64,000 nucleotides of DNA from Criblamydia sequanensis CRIB-18 (GTDB lineage: Bacteria; Chlamydiota; Chlamydiia; Chlamydiales; Criblamydiaceae), in NCBI RefSeq assembly GCF_000750955.1, contig NZ_CCEJ010000003.1:496001-560000 (forward strand). Reading direction: 5' to 3'. The notes beneath the pieces were generated by a model. The model worked only from the letters and a program-made list of their open reading frames with translations. It was not told the origin of the DNA and ran no database searches. Both the position numbers and the translations under genes were made by a program. Positions 44,911 through 53,281 of this stretch are shown one piece after another (position 1 is the first letter of the stretch; the number at the start of each line of letters is the position of its first letter).

Positions 44911-45267
44911 ATGTCAAGTGTAATTGGTTCCAACAAGGTAGTAGTTCCCTATAAAGACTTAGAGAGACAAATCAATGATTTAAATGAAAATAACGCCTAC
45001 GTGACCCGTGCTGAGCCTGTGGATATTCATGAGGAAAAAAGTGAATGGAAGATTTATTGGAGAACTAGCTCCTTCATCGAAACTAGAAAAGATGAAGCTG
45101 AAGAGAGTCAGAATTTTCAGCCATTAACAGATAGAAATTTTTCCTTAATAAATGAATCGAAAGAAGAATATTTTGACTTAGGCGAAGGCAAAAGCCCAAG
45201 GTCTATAAAAAACTCTAACAAAATTAGTTACTTTGTTAGGCAGATTTTTAAAAGGGTCTATACCTAA
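44911..45267 (+). CDS. Four-gene paralog cluster, member 3, lacking the second module
   Basis: 118 residues. Module 1 is kept: VPYKDLERQINDLNENNAYVTRAEP, then EWKIYWRTS. The second module is replaced by an acidic linker (ETRKDEAEESQNF and following). The basic end KISYFVRQIFKRVYT is retained. It has its own GAGGTGA site and a 137-base gap before it. A product that keeps only the first module and the tail would be expected to differ in binding from its paralogs. Confidence 0.7.
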   Translation: MSSVIGSNKVVVPYKDLERQINDLNENNAYVTRAEPVDIHEEKSEWKIYWRTSSFIETRKDEAEESQNFQPLTDRNFSLINESKEEYFDLGEGKSPRSIKNSNKISYFVRQIFKRVYT

Positions 45268-45418
45268 AAAGCCGGAAAAAATTTCCCTCTTTTTTTTAAT
45301 TTTTATTAATTTTTTTAAAAAAACAACTAAATTAATCAATTTATTGTTTTATTTTAAATTAAAAAACATTAACTTTCTTTTTTAATTAATAAAAATATCT
45401 ATAAAAAGGAGAGAAAGT

Positions 45419-45919
45419 ATGTACGTTCCTGGATTAACAACAGAAAGCATCATTGAAACCTACGAAGGAGTTTCGGAAAAAGAACTGCCTAAAAGGATTT
45501 TGGAACTAAATGAAAAGGGCGTTTACATTGAAAGCAGTGAGGTTGAGAAAGGCTATGCAAGTGAAGGGGAAGCCAAAGGAAGATCCTACAAATTAATCGG
45601 CAGACGGTATAAGAGAAGAGCAAGCTGCGCTCCTGAGCAAACCCTTGCTTTAACTGAAAAGTTGGCCTCTTCCGGGCTTTCCATAAGTAAAGCAACAGTC
45701 AGTGGCCAGACTATAGAATTTAAAATCAGAAATAAGAGATCGGGAAGTCAAAGATTTCTTGAAATAGTTCCTAAGCCTGAGGAAGCAGATTCTGATTCCG
45801 CTGAAAAAGAAACAAATGGTCCTGTAACTAATGAAAGAAAAGCCAACCGATTAAAAAGAACTTTTAATTTTTTCATAAAAGTTATAAAGCATGATAAAAA
45901 TTTCGAGAAAGAAAATTAA
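45419..45919 (+). CDS. Four-gene paralog cluster, member 4 (unknown function)
   Basis: 166 residues. Module 1: ETYEGVSEKELPKRILELNEKGVYIESSEVE, then SYKLIGRRYKRR. Module 2: SCAPEQTLALTEKLASSGLSISKATV, then IEFKIRNKR. An acidic linker and a basic end RLKRTFNFFIKVIKHDK follow. GYYIESG in member 2 and GVYIESS here, and C-T-P-N-E and C-A-P-E-Q at module 2, show common descent. A GGAGAG site lies 7 bases before the ATG. A strong bidirectional terminator ends the cluster. Confidence 0.76.
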   Translation: MYVPGLTTESIIETYEGVSEKELPKRILELNEKGVYIESSEVEKGYASEGEAKGRSYKLIGRRYKRRASCAPEQTLALTEKLASSGLSISKATVSGQTIEFKIRNKRSGSQRFLEIVPKPEEADSDSAEKETNGPVTNERKANRLKRTFNFFIKVIKHDKNFEKEN

Positions 45920-45926
45920 ATCCACT

Positions 45927-45962
45927 TTTTAGAGAAGGTAGAGCAATCTACTTTCTCTAAAA
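45927..45962. terminator. Bidirectional terminator between the paralog cluster and the F-box/ankyrin gene
   Basis: A 16-bp stem (TTTTAGAGAAGGTAGA with TCTACTTTCTCTAAAA, one G-T pair) around a GCAA loop. A T-run flanks the stem only as part of it: TTTT at the left serves the reverse gene. It lies 7 bases after member 4 and touches the stop at 45964. Confidence 0.8.
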
Positions 45963-45963
45963 C

Positions 45964-47154
45964 TTACTTTGAATAGATTGTAAAAAGCTCGGTTAATTCC
46001 CATTTATTCATTAAATCTGCATACTGCATAGGACTAAAGCCTGAAGCATCTGTCCAATTAGGGTTTGCCCCGTTTTCTAATAGCAATTTAATGATAGCCC
46101 ATCTTTCACTGGATATCGGAAAGGCAGGCTCGGAATTTATAGGCTCGCAAGCCAGTTGTAAAGCGCTTTTGTGATATCTTTGAGTATGTAAATTTACCTT
46201 AGCCCCGTTATCAAGAAGAATTTTCACGATATCTACATGCCCATGATAAGCAGCAACATGAAGGGGCGTCCAACCGTCAGCAGAAATAGTTGAATATCTA
46301 TTCAAATTCTGATCTTTTTCTTTTAGAAAAAGAGAAAGCACTTCTTTGTTATTATACTCTGAAGCTAAGTACATCGCCGAAGAAATACAATCAAACTTAC
46401 GATGCTTGAGAGGCCGCTTATTAAATGAAGATAGTAAAAAATTTTCCAAAAATTTGTAATTATTAAGATAAAAATCCCTTAATGCAACTACATGAACAAA
46501 ATCAGATGAATTTATAAATTTTAAACAATTTGAAGTTTCTATTAAGTTAATTTTCTTTTTCTTTTTGTCATAATAAACAAAATTTCTTGAAAAGCTTTCA
46601 GTTGAAAATCTCTCGCAAAAGCTTCTCAATTGCTTAAAAAACTCTCTGAGATAACTAATTTTTTCAGCTTCCCTGCTTTCTTCATTTTCTACATATCCGT
46701 AAGTGATGGCTCTTTTCGAAAGAACTTCGTAAGCGAATATTTTTGACTCGCGATTTACTAAAGCGAAGGCTGCGAGGCTTTTAATCGAAAGGTTAGCTAG
46801 AATGTGTAAATTTATTTCAACAGGCAGATTAAAGGAATTAAGGGGGTGAACTAAATAGAGGATTCTATTTGTGACAGCTCTAACTTTATTACTCGATAAC
46901 CTGATTTTTTTTCCTAGATAACTATTTCGTAATTCAATCGCTTTTTCTAAAAGAGTTTCCCTTAAATCTTTTGTCAAAAAATCAAAAGAAGGGTCATGAG
47001 TTTCTCTTATATAGTCCATTCCGTCTTTTAAGACCCTCTCAATTCTTTCTAAAATAGGGAGAACCTGTTTTTTTCTAACGAAATCAAGGGACACGATTCG
47101 AAAATGAGTATCGCTATTAAAAACAATGTCAATGTAGCTTTTGCCGATATTCAT
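45964..47154 (-). CDS. F-box-like and ankyrin-repeat protein
   Basis: 396 residues. A helical N-terminus of about 105 residues is followed by an F-box-like stretch at about 108-148 (FNLPVEINLHILANLSIKSL, then A-L-V-N-R-E-S-K-I-F). Three or so ankyrin repeats run from about 290 to the end: DGWTPLHVAAYHGHVDIVKILLDNGA, SALQLACEP, WAIIKLLLENGANPN, GFSPMQYADL. Inference: a host-directed adaptor, with the ankyrins choosing a target and the F-box recruiting host Skp1. The F-box match is weaker than in the other two F-box genes here. An ankyrin remnant lies nearby at 49782. Confidence 0.8.
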   Translation of the reverse strand: MNIGKSYIDIVFNSDTHFRIVSLDFVRKKQVLPILERIERVLKDGMDYIRETHDPSFDFLTKDLRETLLEKAIELRNSYLGKKIRLSSNKVRAVTNRILYLVHPLNSFNLPVEINLHILANLSIKSLAAFALVNRESKIFAYEVLSKRAITYGYVENEESREAEKISYLREFFKQLRSFCERFSTESFSRNFVYYDKKKKKINLIETSNCLKFINSSDFVHVVALRDFYLNNYKFLENFLLSSFNKRPLKHRKFDCISSAMYLASEYNNKEVLSLFLKEKDQNLNRYSTISADGWTPLHVAAYHGHVDIVKILLDNGAKVNLHTQRYHKSALQLACEPINSEPAFPISSERWAIIKLLLENGANPNWTDASGFSPMQYADLMNKWELTELFTIYSK

Positions 47155-47611
47155 CTAACACCCTGCAAATTGGGAGGACATCTGAAATACATAATATAAA
47201 TTTTTGAAAAACAAACCGATTATCTTGATACCCTTTTTTCTAAACATACCCCTTGCCAGTATTACTTTTATAGTTGGTTTGACGAAATTTTACCCTGCAA
47301 GTAAAAATTTTTTCCAAGTTTACGCTTCTTTGAAAGACCAAGCCTAAAGCCGCTTTTTTTTGTCGTAATTTGGAAATTTGAAGGGGAGGGTATTATATTT
47401 ATATCCATCAATAGGGGGGAAAAAGTCTATCAGGAGGGATAGTCAACCAAGCGAGAAGATCGGAAACCTGACGATTGATTGCCAATTTAGCTAAAGATTT
47501 TTTTCATGCAAAGCTATGGGAAAGATCTTGTTTCAAAGCCGGCTCTTACAGTCTTCCTTCGTGTCTTGAAAGATAGACAGCAGTTCCCCGATTGAGGAAC
47601 TGCTAAAGGTT
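47155..47611. other. Intergenic region of 457 bases, no gene recognised
   Basis: It has more G+C in the middle (47380-47480) than typical gaps here, with purine-rich stretches such as GGAGGGATAG and a poly-G run at 47413. This could be a decayed gene or a small RNA, but I see no fold or family. It holds the hairpin at 47579 and must carry the promoter of the F-box/ankyrin gene. Confidence 0.4.
47579..47604 (-). terminator. Hairpin after the beta-propeller gene
   Basis: A 9-bp perfect stem AGCAGTTCC/GGAACTGCT with an 8-base loop, 7 bases beyond the stop of the gene at 47612. The reverse strand continues with mixed T-rich DNA (GTCTATCTTTC), so it is a likely but imperfect terminator. Confidence 0.6.
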
Positions 47612-49450
47612 TTAGAGAGGGGTTTGTCTTTTTAAAAGAAGGATGTTATTAGGCTTTGTTTGATTGACAAAAATTCTCTTGCCATTCGTATCTACAGCGA
47701 CTCCAACAAACGGATTGATGGGTATTGGGTTAAAGGATGAAATAATAATTTCTTCACTAAGCTTAAGATCATTTTTTATTACGCTTGCATTTCCTGGAGT
47801 TATTGCAGAAGCGCTTATAAGTTTTTTGCTCCCGGCTTCCACTATAACAAGTTTATCATTGATTATATCCAACCCTTGGGGATTGTCTAAGTTCTCAACT
47901 AAAATCTCTTGAGTTTGGTTTGCAAGCGAAATGCGGCTTATCCTTCCCGAATTTGGAACACCTTGATTGAGTAAACCGGCTTCAACGACATACAGATACC
48001 CATTATAAATCTTTAGTTTTACAGGTGAACGAAGACCTGAAAAGTAGGTTTCATTCACTGCCCCTGTATTGGTGTGATAAAGTTTTACGATCGTGCCGTC
48101 GACTGCATTCGCCACTAGGTAAAATTCTTCAGGAGTTCCACCTGTAATACGGACGGAAGAAAAAGGTTGTTTTCCAAAAAGGCCTGTTTCAAAACCATTG
48201 AAAAAGTCATAAGAGGTAAAATCATTTTTATTGATAGCAAAAATATTTCCGATTGTAACATCTGAAATGACAATTTTGGCATTCGGACCTTCTTCAACAG
48301 TGATGCCGCTTACGCTTCCATAGCCTGCAAGACCAGAATTTGCATCATCTAAAATGACTTTGCGCTGTAGGCTTGAGGTGCGAGAATCAAATTGTTTTAA
48401 CGATCCAAAATCTGCCACATAAAGAGATTTCGTTTCAGGATCAAAAGCTAAATCCCAAGGTTGTACTATCGGCGAGCGGAATAAGATTTTTTTCGTTTGG
48501 TCTTCAATATCAACTTCAAAAATCTTATTTTGATCGTTTGTGACATACAGCTTGGTCTCTTCTTTATTTAGAGATAAATTGTCTAAAGCCGGCTCAGCAG
48601 AGGCTAAAACGGTTAAAGCATTCGTTCCTGGATTATATCTATACACATTGCCGGTAGTTCGAGAAATGAAATACAAAATGCCTTGGCTATCAACTTTAAC
48701 AGCAATAGGAGAGGGTATATCACCTACAACAGAAGTTACAGCGCCTGTGTCCACATCGATTTTGACGATTCTATTGCCGGCAACATCGGGAGCATAGAGC
48801 TTGTCATCGGGACCAAACTGGAAGGCATTTAAACCGACGGGCGTATCTAATGAGATACTTTCAGGGATAGAACCTCTCCAGTCTAGTTTATATAATTTGG
48901 TGGGATCAAAAGCCGACTGAACATAAAGTCTGTCATTGCTGGAACGATAAGCGATTGGATTGACGCCCAAAAGTTCTAAGTTAAATTCCGCTTGAAAAAT
49001 TCCGGTTTCGGGAATAGGAAAAAATTGCCCTTGATTGGATTCAATTACGCTTCCGTCATTTAGAACAGTAATAATTCTACCATCTAAAAAACAAGTTAAG
49101 GCATATCCGCCCGGAATATTACGGTTTTTGTCCTTTGGGATAAGCGCAATATCATCTGCAAAGCTATAGAAAGGAAGTTTAAAGTCATTACCTTTGAATT
49201 CTTGATTATCCGGATCAAAGATCCTAACATTTTTTGGATTCGCAGCTAATAAGAGTTCACCGTTATTCTTTGTGGCGAGTCCCGCAAATCCTTTAATTTT
49301 TTCTTTTGATTGGATAAAAATTTTTGAATTATCAGCATAAGCCAAAGAAAAACATCCAAAGATAAAAGTTAGGAATGCAAACGTTTTTATTCCTTGGTTA
49401 ACTTTTAAATTTTTTTTAAAAAAAGTATTTAGGCAATTGGTTTTGTTCAT
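47612..49450 (-). CDS. Secreted beta-propeller protein (NHL/SMP-30-like)
   Basis: 612 residues. The signal peptide is in MNKTNCLNTFFKKNLKVNQGIKTFAFLTFIFGCFSLAYA, an unusually long n-region. The mature protein is built of repeated blades such as GLNAFQFGPDDKLYAPDVAGNRIVKIDVDTGAV, PWDLAFDPETKSLYVADFGSLKQFD, and NPQGLDIINDKLVIVEAG. This is the NHL/SMP-30 type pattern (x-P-x-G-L/I-x-x-D-x-x-x-x-L-Y-V-A-D). The role could be ligand binding or an esterase-like lactonase; no metal-site set is obvious. The substrate is unknown. It is monocistronic, with an AT-rich upstream region. Confidence 0.8.
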   Translation of the reverse strand: MNKTNCLNTFFKKNLKVNQGIKTFAFLTFIFGCFSLAYADNSKIFIQSKEKIKGFAGLATKNNGELLLAANPKNVRIFDPDNQEFKGNDFKLPFYSFADDIALIPKDKNRNIPGGYALTCFLDGRIITVLNDGSVIESNQGQFFPIPETGIFQAEFNLELLGVNPIAYRSSNDRLYVQSAFDPTKLYKLDWRGSIPESISLDTPVGLNAFQFGPDDKLYAPDVAGNRIVKIDVDTGAVTSVVGDIPSPIAVKVDSQGILYFISRTTGNVYRYNPGTNALTVLASAEPALDNLSLNKEETKLYVTNDQNKIFEVDIEDQTKKILFRSPIVQPWDLAFDPETKSLYVADFGSLKQFDSRTSSLQRKVILDDANSGLAGYGSVSGITVEEGPNAKIVISDVTIGNIFAINKNDFTSYDFFNGFETGLFGKQPFSSVRITGGTPEEFYLVANAVDGTIVKLYHTNTGAVNETYFSGLRSPVKLKIYNGYLYVVEAGLLNQGVPNSGRISRISLANQTQEILVENLDNPQGLDIINDKLVIVEAGSKKLISASAITPGNASVIKNDLKLSEEIIISSFNPIPINPFVGVAVDTNGKRIFVNQTKPNNILLLKRQTPL

Positions 49451-49781
49451 AAAATCCCCTTAGATTTAAGAAAAGAATTTCTTGCACGAAACCTTATTTA
49501 AAAAAAAGATTATTTTAAATAATTTATTCATTTTTTTTTATAAAAAATGCCCTTAAAAGGTGGGTGGAGCCATTTGATAAAATTTATCTTTTGAAAAAAA
49601 ATTTAAGTTTGATCTTATAATGACTAGGATGAGGAACATAGATTTTTTCTTATAAGGATTACTCATTTTTAAATAGCCTCTCTATTATAGTGAGAAGCGA
49701 ACCAGGGTCAAAAAGTAAAATATATTACGACCCCAAACCTTATGAATCGCCATCCCATCTTTATCGACTAACTCTTTTAAT
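49451..49781. other. Intergenic region of 331 bases, no gene recognised
   Basis: It holds the promoter region of the beta-propeller gene (reverse) and sequence behind the ankyrin remnant. A TATAAT-like box occurs at about 49615 on the forward strand, but no gene follows it. Frames of 60-90 codons on both strands have no family resemblance. Confidence 0.4.
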
Positions 49782-50090
49782 TTACCTCCAAAATAAATTT
49801 TGGATGAGCTCGATGACCCACTTTTGGGGGAGTTGCAAGGGGGTCTTTCCCTCAACATCCCGAAGATTCGGATCAGCGCCATTCGCTAAAAGAAGTTCCA
49901 ACATAGCTAGATTCTCTTCTGTTACCATCCTTGGAAAATTATCAGATAGGGTGTAAATAAGCTCACTAGCAGGGGAAATTCCGAGTCCCATGCGACTAAA
50001 GAAATATGCTTCTTGCGATGGATTAACAAGATACCTATGCCAATCCTTTTTTTTGCAAGGTTTTGATAAAATGACATCTTTTAACCCAAA
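49782..50090 (-). pseudogene. Ankyrin-repeat gene fragment
   Basis: The reverse frame is open from 50090 to the stop at 49782, about 102 codons. It contains one good ankyrin repeat: ENLAMLELLLANGADPNLRDVEGKTPLQLP. Upstream codons read DVILSKPCKKKDWHRYLVNPSQEAYFF before an in-frame stop at 50091. An ATG allows a 69-residue product from 49991, but a single repeat without a start region points to a remnant of a longer gene. The repeat resembles LLLENGANPNWTDASGFSPMQ of the F-box/ankyrin protein at 45964. Confidence 0.6.
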
Positions 50091-50590
50091 TTATTTTTGT
50101 AATAAGACTTTTTCATTTCTTCTCCGAAAAGAAGTAGGGATGTTCTGAGGTGTCAATCCTTATCTTTTACCTAAAGTTCTGACTTAAAGTGATTTTAATT
50201 TCTTTCTAAGAGAGGTAGAGACGCGGGAAGCTTTGAATTTTCTTCAACCCAAAAAGCATGGTCTTCAATTAGGACATAAAATAGCGTTTATCAACCATCA
50301 TGCGAGAAGCTTAAAAAAACTGCAAAGCTTGTGACTGCAGATAAAAAAGGTAAGTAGAAACTATAATTGAAATAGATTCAGTTAGCTGAAGCGTTTCAAG
50401 CAAAAAAGAAATTTTCTACGTTAAATTTAAAAAAGCTCGGCTCAGTCTGAGTTCAAGATAAAAAATGATTAATATTCAGAAACTTAAGAAGGCAGGGGGA
50501 GGCAAAAGAATGCGGGTGAAAGGGTCGCAAGGTCTATATAACGTCTGATAATATACGTTATGTTATATTTGACCTTGCAAATTCCAGGGC
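50091..50590. other. Gene-poor region with possible coding remnants and a long inverted repeat
   Basis: No intact gene. On the reverse strand, about 50196-50280 reads YVLIEDHAFWVEENSKLPAS and then LPLLERN-stop, which looks like the end of a real protein of unknown family. An imperfect inverted repeat at 50527-50578 (outer GCAAGGTC/GACCTTGC, inner ATAACGT/ACGTTAT) lies just behind the gene at 50591. It could be its terminator hairpin, although no T-run is present. Confidence 0.45.
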
Positions 50591-51202
50591 TTAGGCAGCG
50601 GCAACTGCGTTGCCAAGATCTGCCACTCCATTACAAAGTTTGAAAATCTGTACAGCTATTTTCAATATTTTGAGTAAAACTTCCAAGAAGAAAAGAAAAT
50701 TCTCTCGGAAATTGGCTCGCTTTTCCGGTGCTAAAGTATCTTTTACGATTGTATCAGGGATAGCACTTGCATCAAAAACAAAATTCGTAATTGGCTCGCC
50801 GGGATTCGCTTTTGGATCTATAAATTGAAAGCCTGGTATAGCTTTTGGGTCGAAAAATTGACCGTCTTCGAGACCAAGGTCTTTGGAAAGATCTGCTTTA
50901 AAAACAAAATTACCACTTTTAGCGTCATATTCAGCGAATTGATCAGGATGCTTCTCAGCCAAGCTTGCTAAAGTTCTTCTAAAAAGTTCTTCCTTAGGAC
51001 CTTTATAAGCGATAACTTTTCGAGTTAATTTTCTTTGAAGGTGCGGAAGTTCTTTTGAAAACTTATCACTAAAATTTAAACAGTCGAATTCAGCTTTGAT
51101 TTTCTTAAACCTGCATTCACTTTTTGATTCAAGTTCTGCCAGTGTATACACTGTCGTCTGAAAATCCGGTAAGTATTGTGCGCTAACAGTCATTTTATTC
51201 AC
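50591..51202 (-). CDS. Hypothetical protein with hydrophobic C-terminal helix
   Basis: 203 residues, MNKMTVSAQYLPDF at the start. The first 90 residues are charged and helical. The middle has a repeat-like FDPKAIPGFQFIDPKANPG. The end (FLFFLEVLLKILKIAVQIFKLCNGVADLGNAVAAA in pieces) forms a long amphipathic to hydrophobic helix that could insert in a membrane. There is no signal peptide or known domain. Its flanks are AT-rich and it stands alone. It could be a secreted host-membrane protein, but that is a guess. Confidence 0.6.
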   Translation of the reverse strand: MNKMTVSAQYLPDFQTTVYTLAELESKSECRFKKIKAEFDCLNFSDKFSKELPHLQRKLTRKVIAYKGPKEELFRRTLASLAEKHPDQFAEYDAKSGNFVFKADLSKDLGLEDGQFFDPKAIPGFQFIDPKANPGEPITNFVFDASAIPDTIVKDTLAPEKRANFRENFLFFLEVLLKILKIAVQIFKLCNGVADLGNAVAAA

Positions 51203-51370
51203 TTATGTAATTAGGTCTAATTATGAGAATTAAACAAAAAACAAAATAATCATAATTTGTTCGTAAAATTTATCATTTATTAACAATTAATACAAGTAAA
51301 CTTAATATTTACCATTCGGTGTAATAAAATTAAAATTTTAAATTTACGCTTTAAAAACACAATCTTTTTT

Positions 51371-52609
51371 TTAAAAATTAAATGTTTTTAAAGCTTGCAT
51401 AGGGTCTACTTTCGCTGCTTTATTTGCGGGATAAAGACCCGCAATTAAACCTATGCCGCAAGACATTCCAAGCGCTAAAGATAAAGACCAAATTGGGACG
51501 ATAGTTGGCCATGAAGATAAAAATCCTATGCCGAAAGACAGAAAAATTCCTGCAAGAATCCCAATTATTCCCCCAATTAAGGTCAAAAGCAAAGACTCAA
51601 ATAAAAACTGCTTCACAATGTCGGCTCGAGTCGCTCCAAAAGCTCGTCTAATTCCAATTTCACGAGTTCTTTCATAAACAGTCGCAAGCAAGATATTCAT
51701 AATCCCAACTCCCCCCACTAATAGCGCCATGCCAGCTACGCTGCCAAGCACAAGATTAAAGGTATGCTGAGATTCTTCAGCTTGTCTCATAAGTTCCATA
51801 GGAATCAAAATATCAACCCCCTCACTGCCTCCATGAGATTCTTTTAAAATCCGCATGCTTAAGTGTGAAATATCTGAAAGCGCTTTTAGATTCGTAACTT
51901 TCAAATGAATCTCGTCTATTTGGGAAATATCAGGATTTCTCTTTTCCAAAGAAAGAATTCTTTCAGACCCAAGAGGGATAAAAATACAAGTATCCAGGTT
52001 TCTTGTTTCGATCGGTTGATCTTTGGATGCAAGGGAATTTCTCTCTTCCAAAATCCCAAGGACTTCAAAAGGAGCCCCGCTTATTAGAATGTGATTTCCT
52101 ATTTGTGCTTGCATTCCAAGCTGATTTGCAATTTTTTTACCTAAAACGCAAACCGCATGGCTATGCTTTTCATTCCATTCGCTAAAGAAAAAACCCTTAG
52201 CCACCTTTAAATGACGCATAGGTCCAAAACTTGCTGTGACCGCAAGAACGTTTACGTGCTTATCTCCTTCAAAAGTTTGGATGGAGCCTTCTCTCTGCCT
52301 TAGGGCTGAAAAATGGGTGTATGGCAAATTATCTTTTAGATTTTGATAATCTGAATAATTTAAGGAAAAATTTTTTAGGTTAGATTCTGCAGTTTGAGCT
52401 TTATTTTTTAAAAGTATGCTATCAACCCCTAAGCTTTGAATAGATTTTAGCGTTTTTTCTTTTGCCCCTTCCCCTATTGAAATCATAGCAATTAAAGAAG
52501 CCGAGCCGAGTATGATCCCAAGTGTACTTAAGATAGCTCGAAATCGATGCCTCAAAAGGCCCTTATAGGCTTCTTTAAACTCAGCTATAAGCAACTTAAA
52601 ATTTTTCAT
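51371..52609 (-). CDS. ABC transporter permease, MacB/FtsX type
   Basis: 412 residues from the ATG at 52609. A longer frame from 52675 would overlap the ATPase gene by 80 bases. The N-terminal LLRHRFRAILSTLGIILGSASLIAMISIGEGA is the standard MacB-permease start. A periplasmic domain runs to about 290. Three C-terminal membrane helices follow, with VYERTREIGIRRAFGATRADI in between. It acts with the ATPase of the next gene upstream as a MacB-like mechanotransmitter that drives export through the adaptor and TolC. Confidence 0.92.
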   Translation of the reverse strand: MKNFKLLIAEFKEAYKGLLRHRFRAILSTLGIILGSASLIAMISIGEGAKEKTLKSIQSLGVDSILLKNKAQTAESNLKNFSLNYSDYQNLKDNLPYTHFSALRQREGSIQTFEGDKHVNVLAVTASFGPMRHLKVAKGFFFSEWNEKHSHAVCVLGKKIANQLGMQAQIGNHILISGAPFEVLGILEERNSLASKDQPIETRNLDTCIFIPLGSERILSLEKRNPDISQIDEIHLKVTNLKALSDISHLSMRILKESHGGSEGVDILIPMELMRQAEESQHTFNLVLGSVAGMALLVGGVGIMNILLATVYERTREIGIRRAFGATRADIVKQFLFESLLLTLIGGIIGILAGIFLSFGIGFLSSWPTIVPIWSLSLALGMSCGIGLIAGLYPANKAAKVDPMQALKTFNF

Positions 52610-53273
52610 CGGCTGCAAGCTTTCCTTCTTTGAGTCTGATAATTCTTGGGAATCGATGAGCGATTTCTTCATCATGCGTCACAAAAATAACTGTGGATTC
52701 ATCCTTTTCGTTCAATAATAGTTTTAAAATGCTTTCCGCATTTTTTGAATCCAGATTTCCTGTCGGCTCATCCGCTAATATTAATGAAGGTTTAGACGCA
52801 ATAGCTCTTGCAAAAGCCACCCTTTGCATTTCTCCGCCGGAAATTTGATTCGGGTAATGATTAAGCCGATGGGATAATTGAACTTTTTCAAGAGCCATAA
52901 GAGCTTTTTTTTCTTTGTCTTCAGAGCAATCTTTATATTTAAATGGCATAAGAACATTTTCAAGAACTGTCATCTCATGAATGAGCTGAAAATCCTGGAA
53001 AATAAAAGCTAACTCGTTTCCACGAAGATGGCTCCTTTCATTTTCTGAATACCCTTCTACCGACCTGCCATTAAAAGTGTACTTTCCTTCAGTCGGCCTT
53101 TCAAGGCACCCGAGAAGACTTAAGAGTGTGGTTTTTCCGGAACCTGAGGGACCCATAATGGCAACCCTCTCTCCTTTTTCAATAGAAATTGAAATATCTT
53201 GCAAAGGGGTAATAAGACCGTAGGGCATCTTATAGCTTTTAGAAATATGTTCTAAAACAATATGGGATTTCAT
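52596..53273 (-). CDS. ABC transporter ATP-binding protein, MacB/LolD type
   Basis: 225 residues. Walker A is GPSGSGKTTLLSLLG near residue 40, the Q-loop FQDFQLI, the signature ISGGEMQRVAFARA, and Walker B LILADEPTGNLD. In E. coli MacB, ATPase and permease are one chain; here they are two genes overlapping by 14 bases. It energises the efflux pump. The adaptor gene ends 8 bases upstream. Confidence 0.94.
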   Translation of the reverse strand: MKSHIVLEHISKSYKMPYGLITPLQDISISIEKGERVAIMGPSGSGKTTLLSLLGCLERPTEGKYTFNGRSVEGYSENERSHLRGNELAFIFQDFQLIHEMTVLENVLMPFKYKDCSEDKEKKALMALEKVQLSHRLNHYPNQISGGEMQRVAFARAIASKPSLILADEPTGNLDSKNAESILKLLLNEKDESTVIFVTHDEEIAHRFPRIIRLKEGKLAADEKF

Positions 53274-53281
53274 CTAAGTTC

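Noticed and set aside
43867-45919. A toxin-antitoxin or CRISPR-like nature of the four-gene cluster
   Set aside because: No direct repeats with spacers, no toxin or antitoxin motif, and four similar genes rather than a pair of different ones.
47380-47480. A 6S-like or other small RNA in the gap before the beta-propeller gene
   Set aside because: The composition is unusual but I could not draw a stable long hairpin with a promoter, so there is no support beyond composition.
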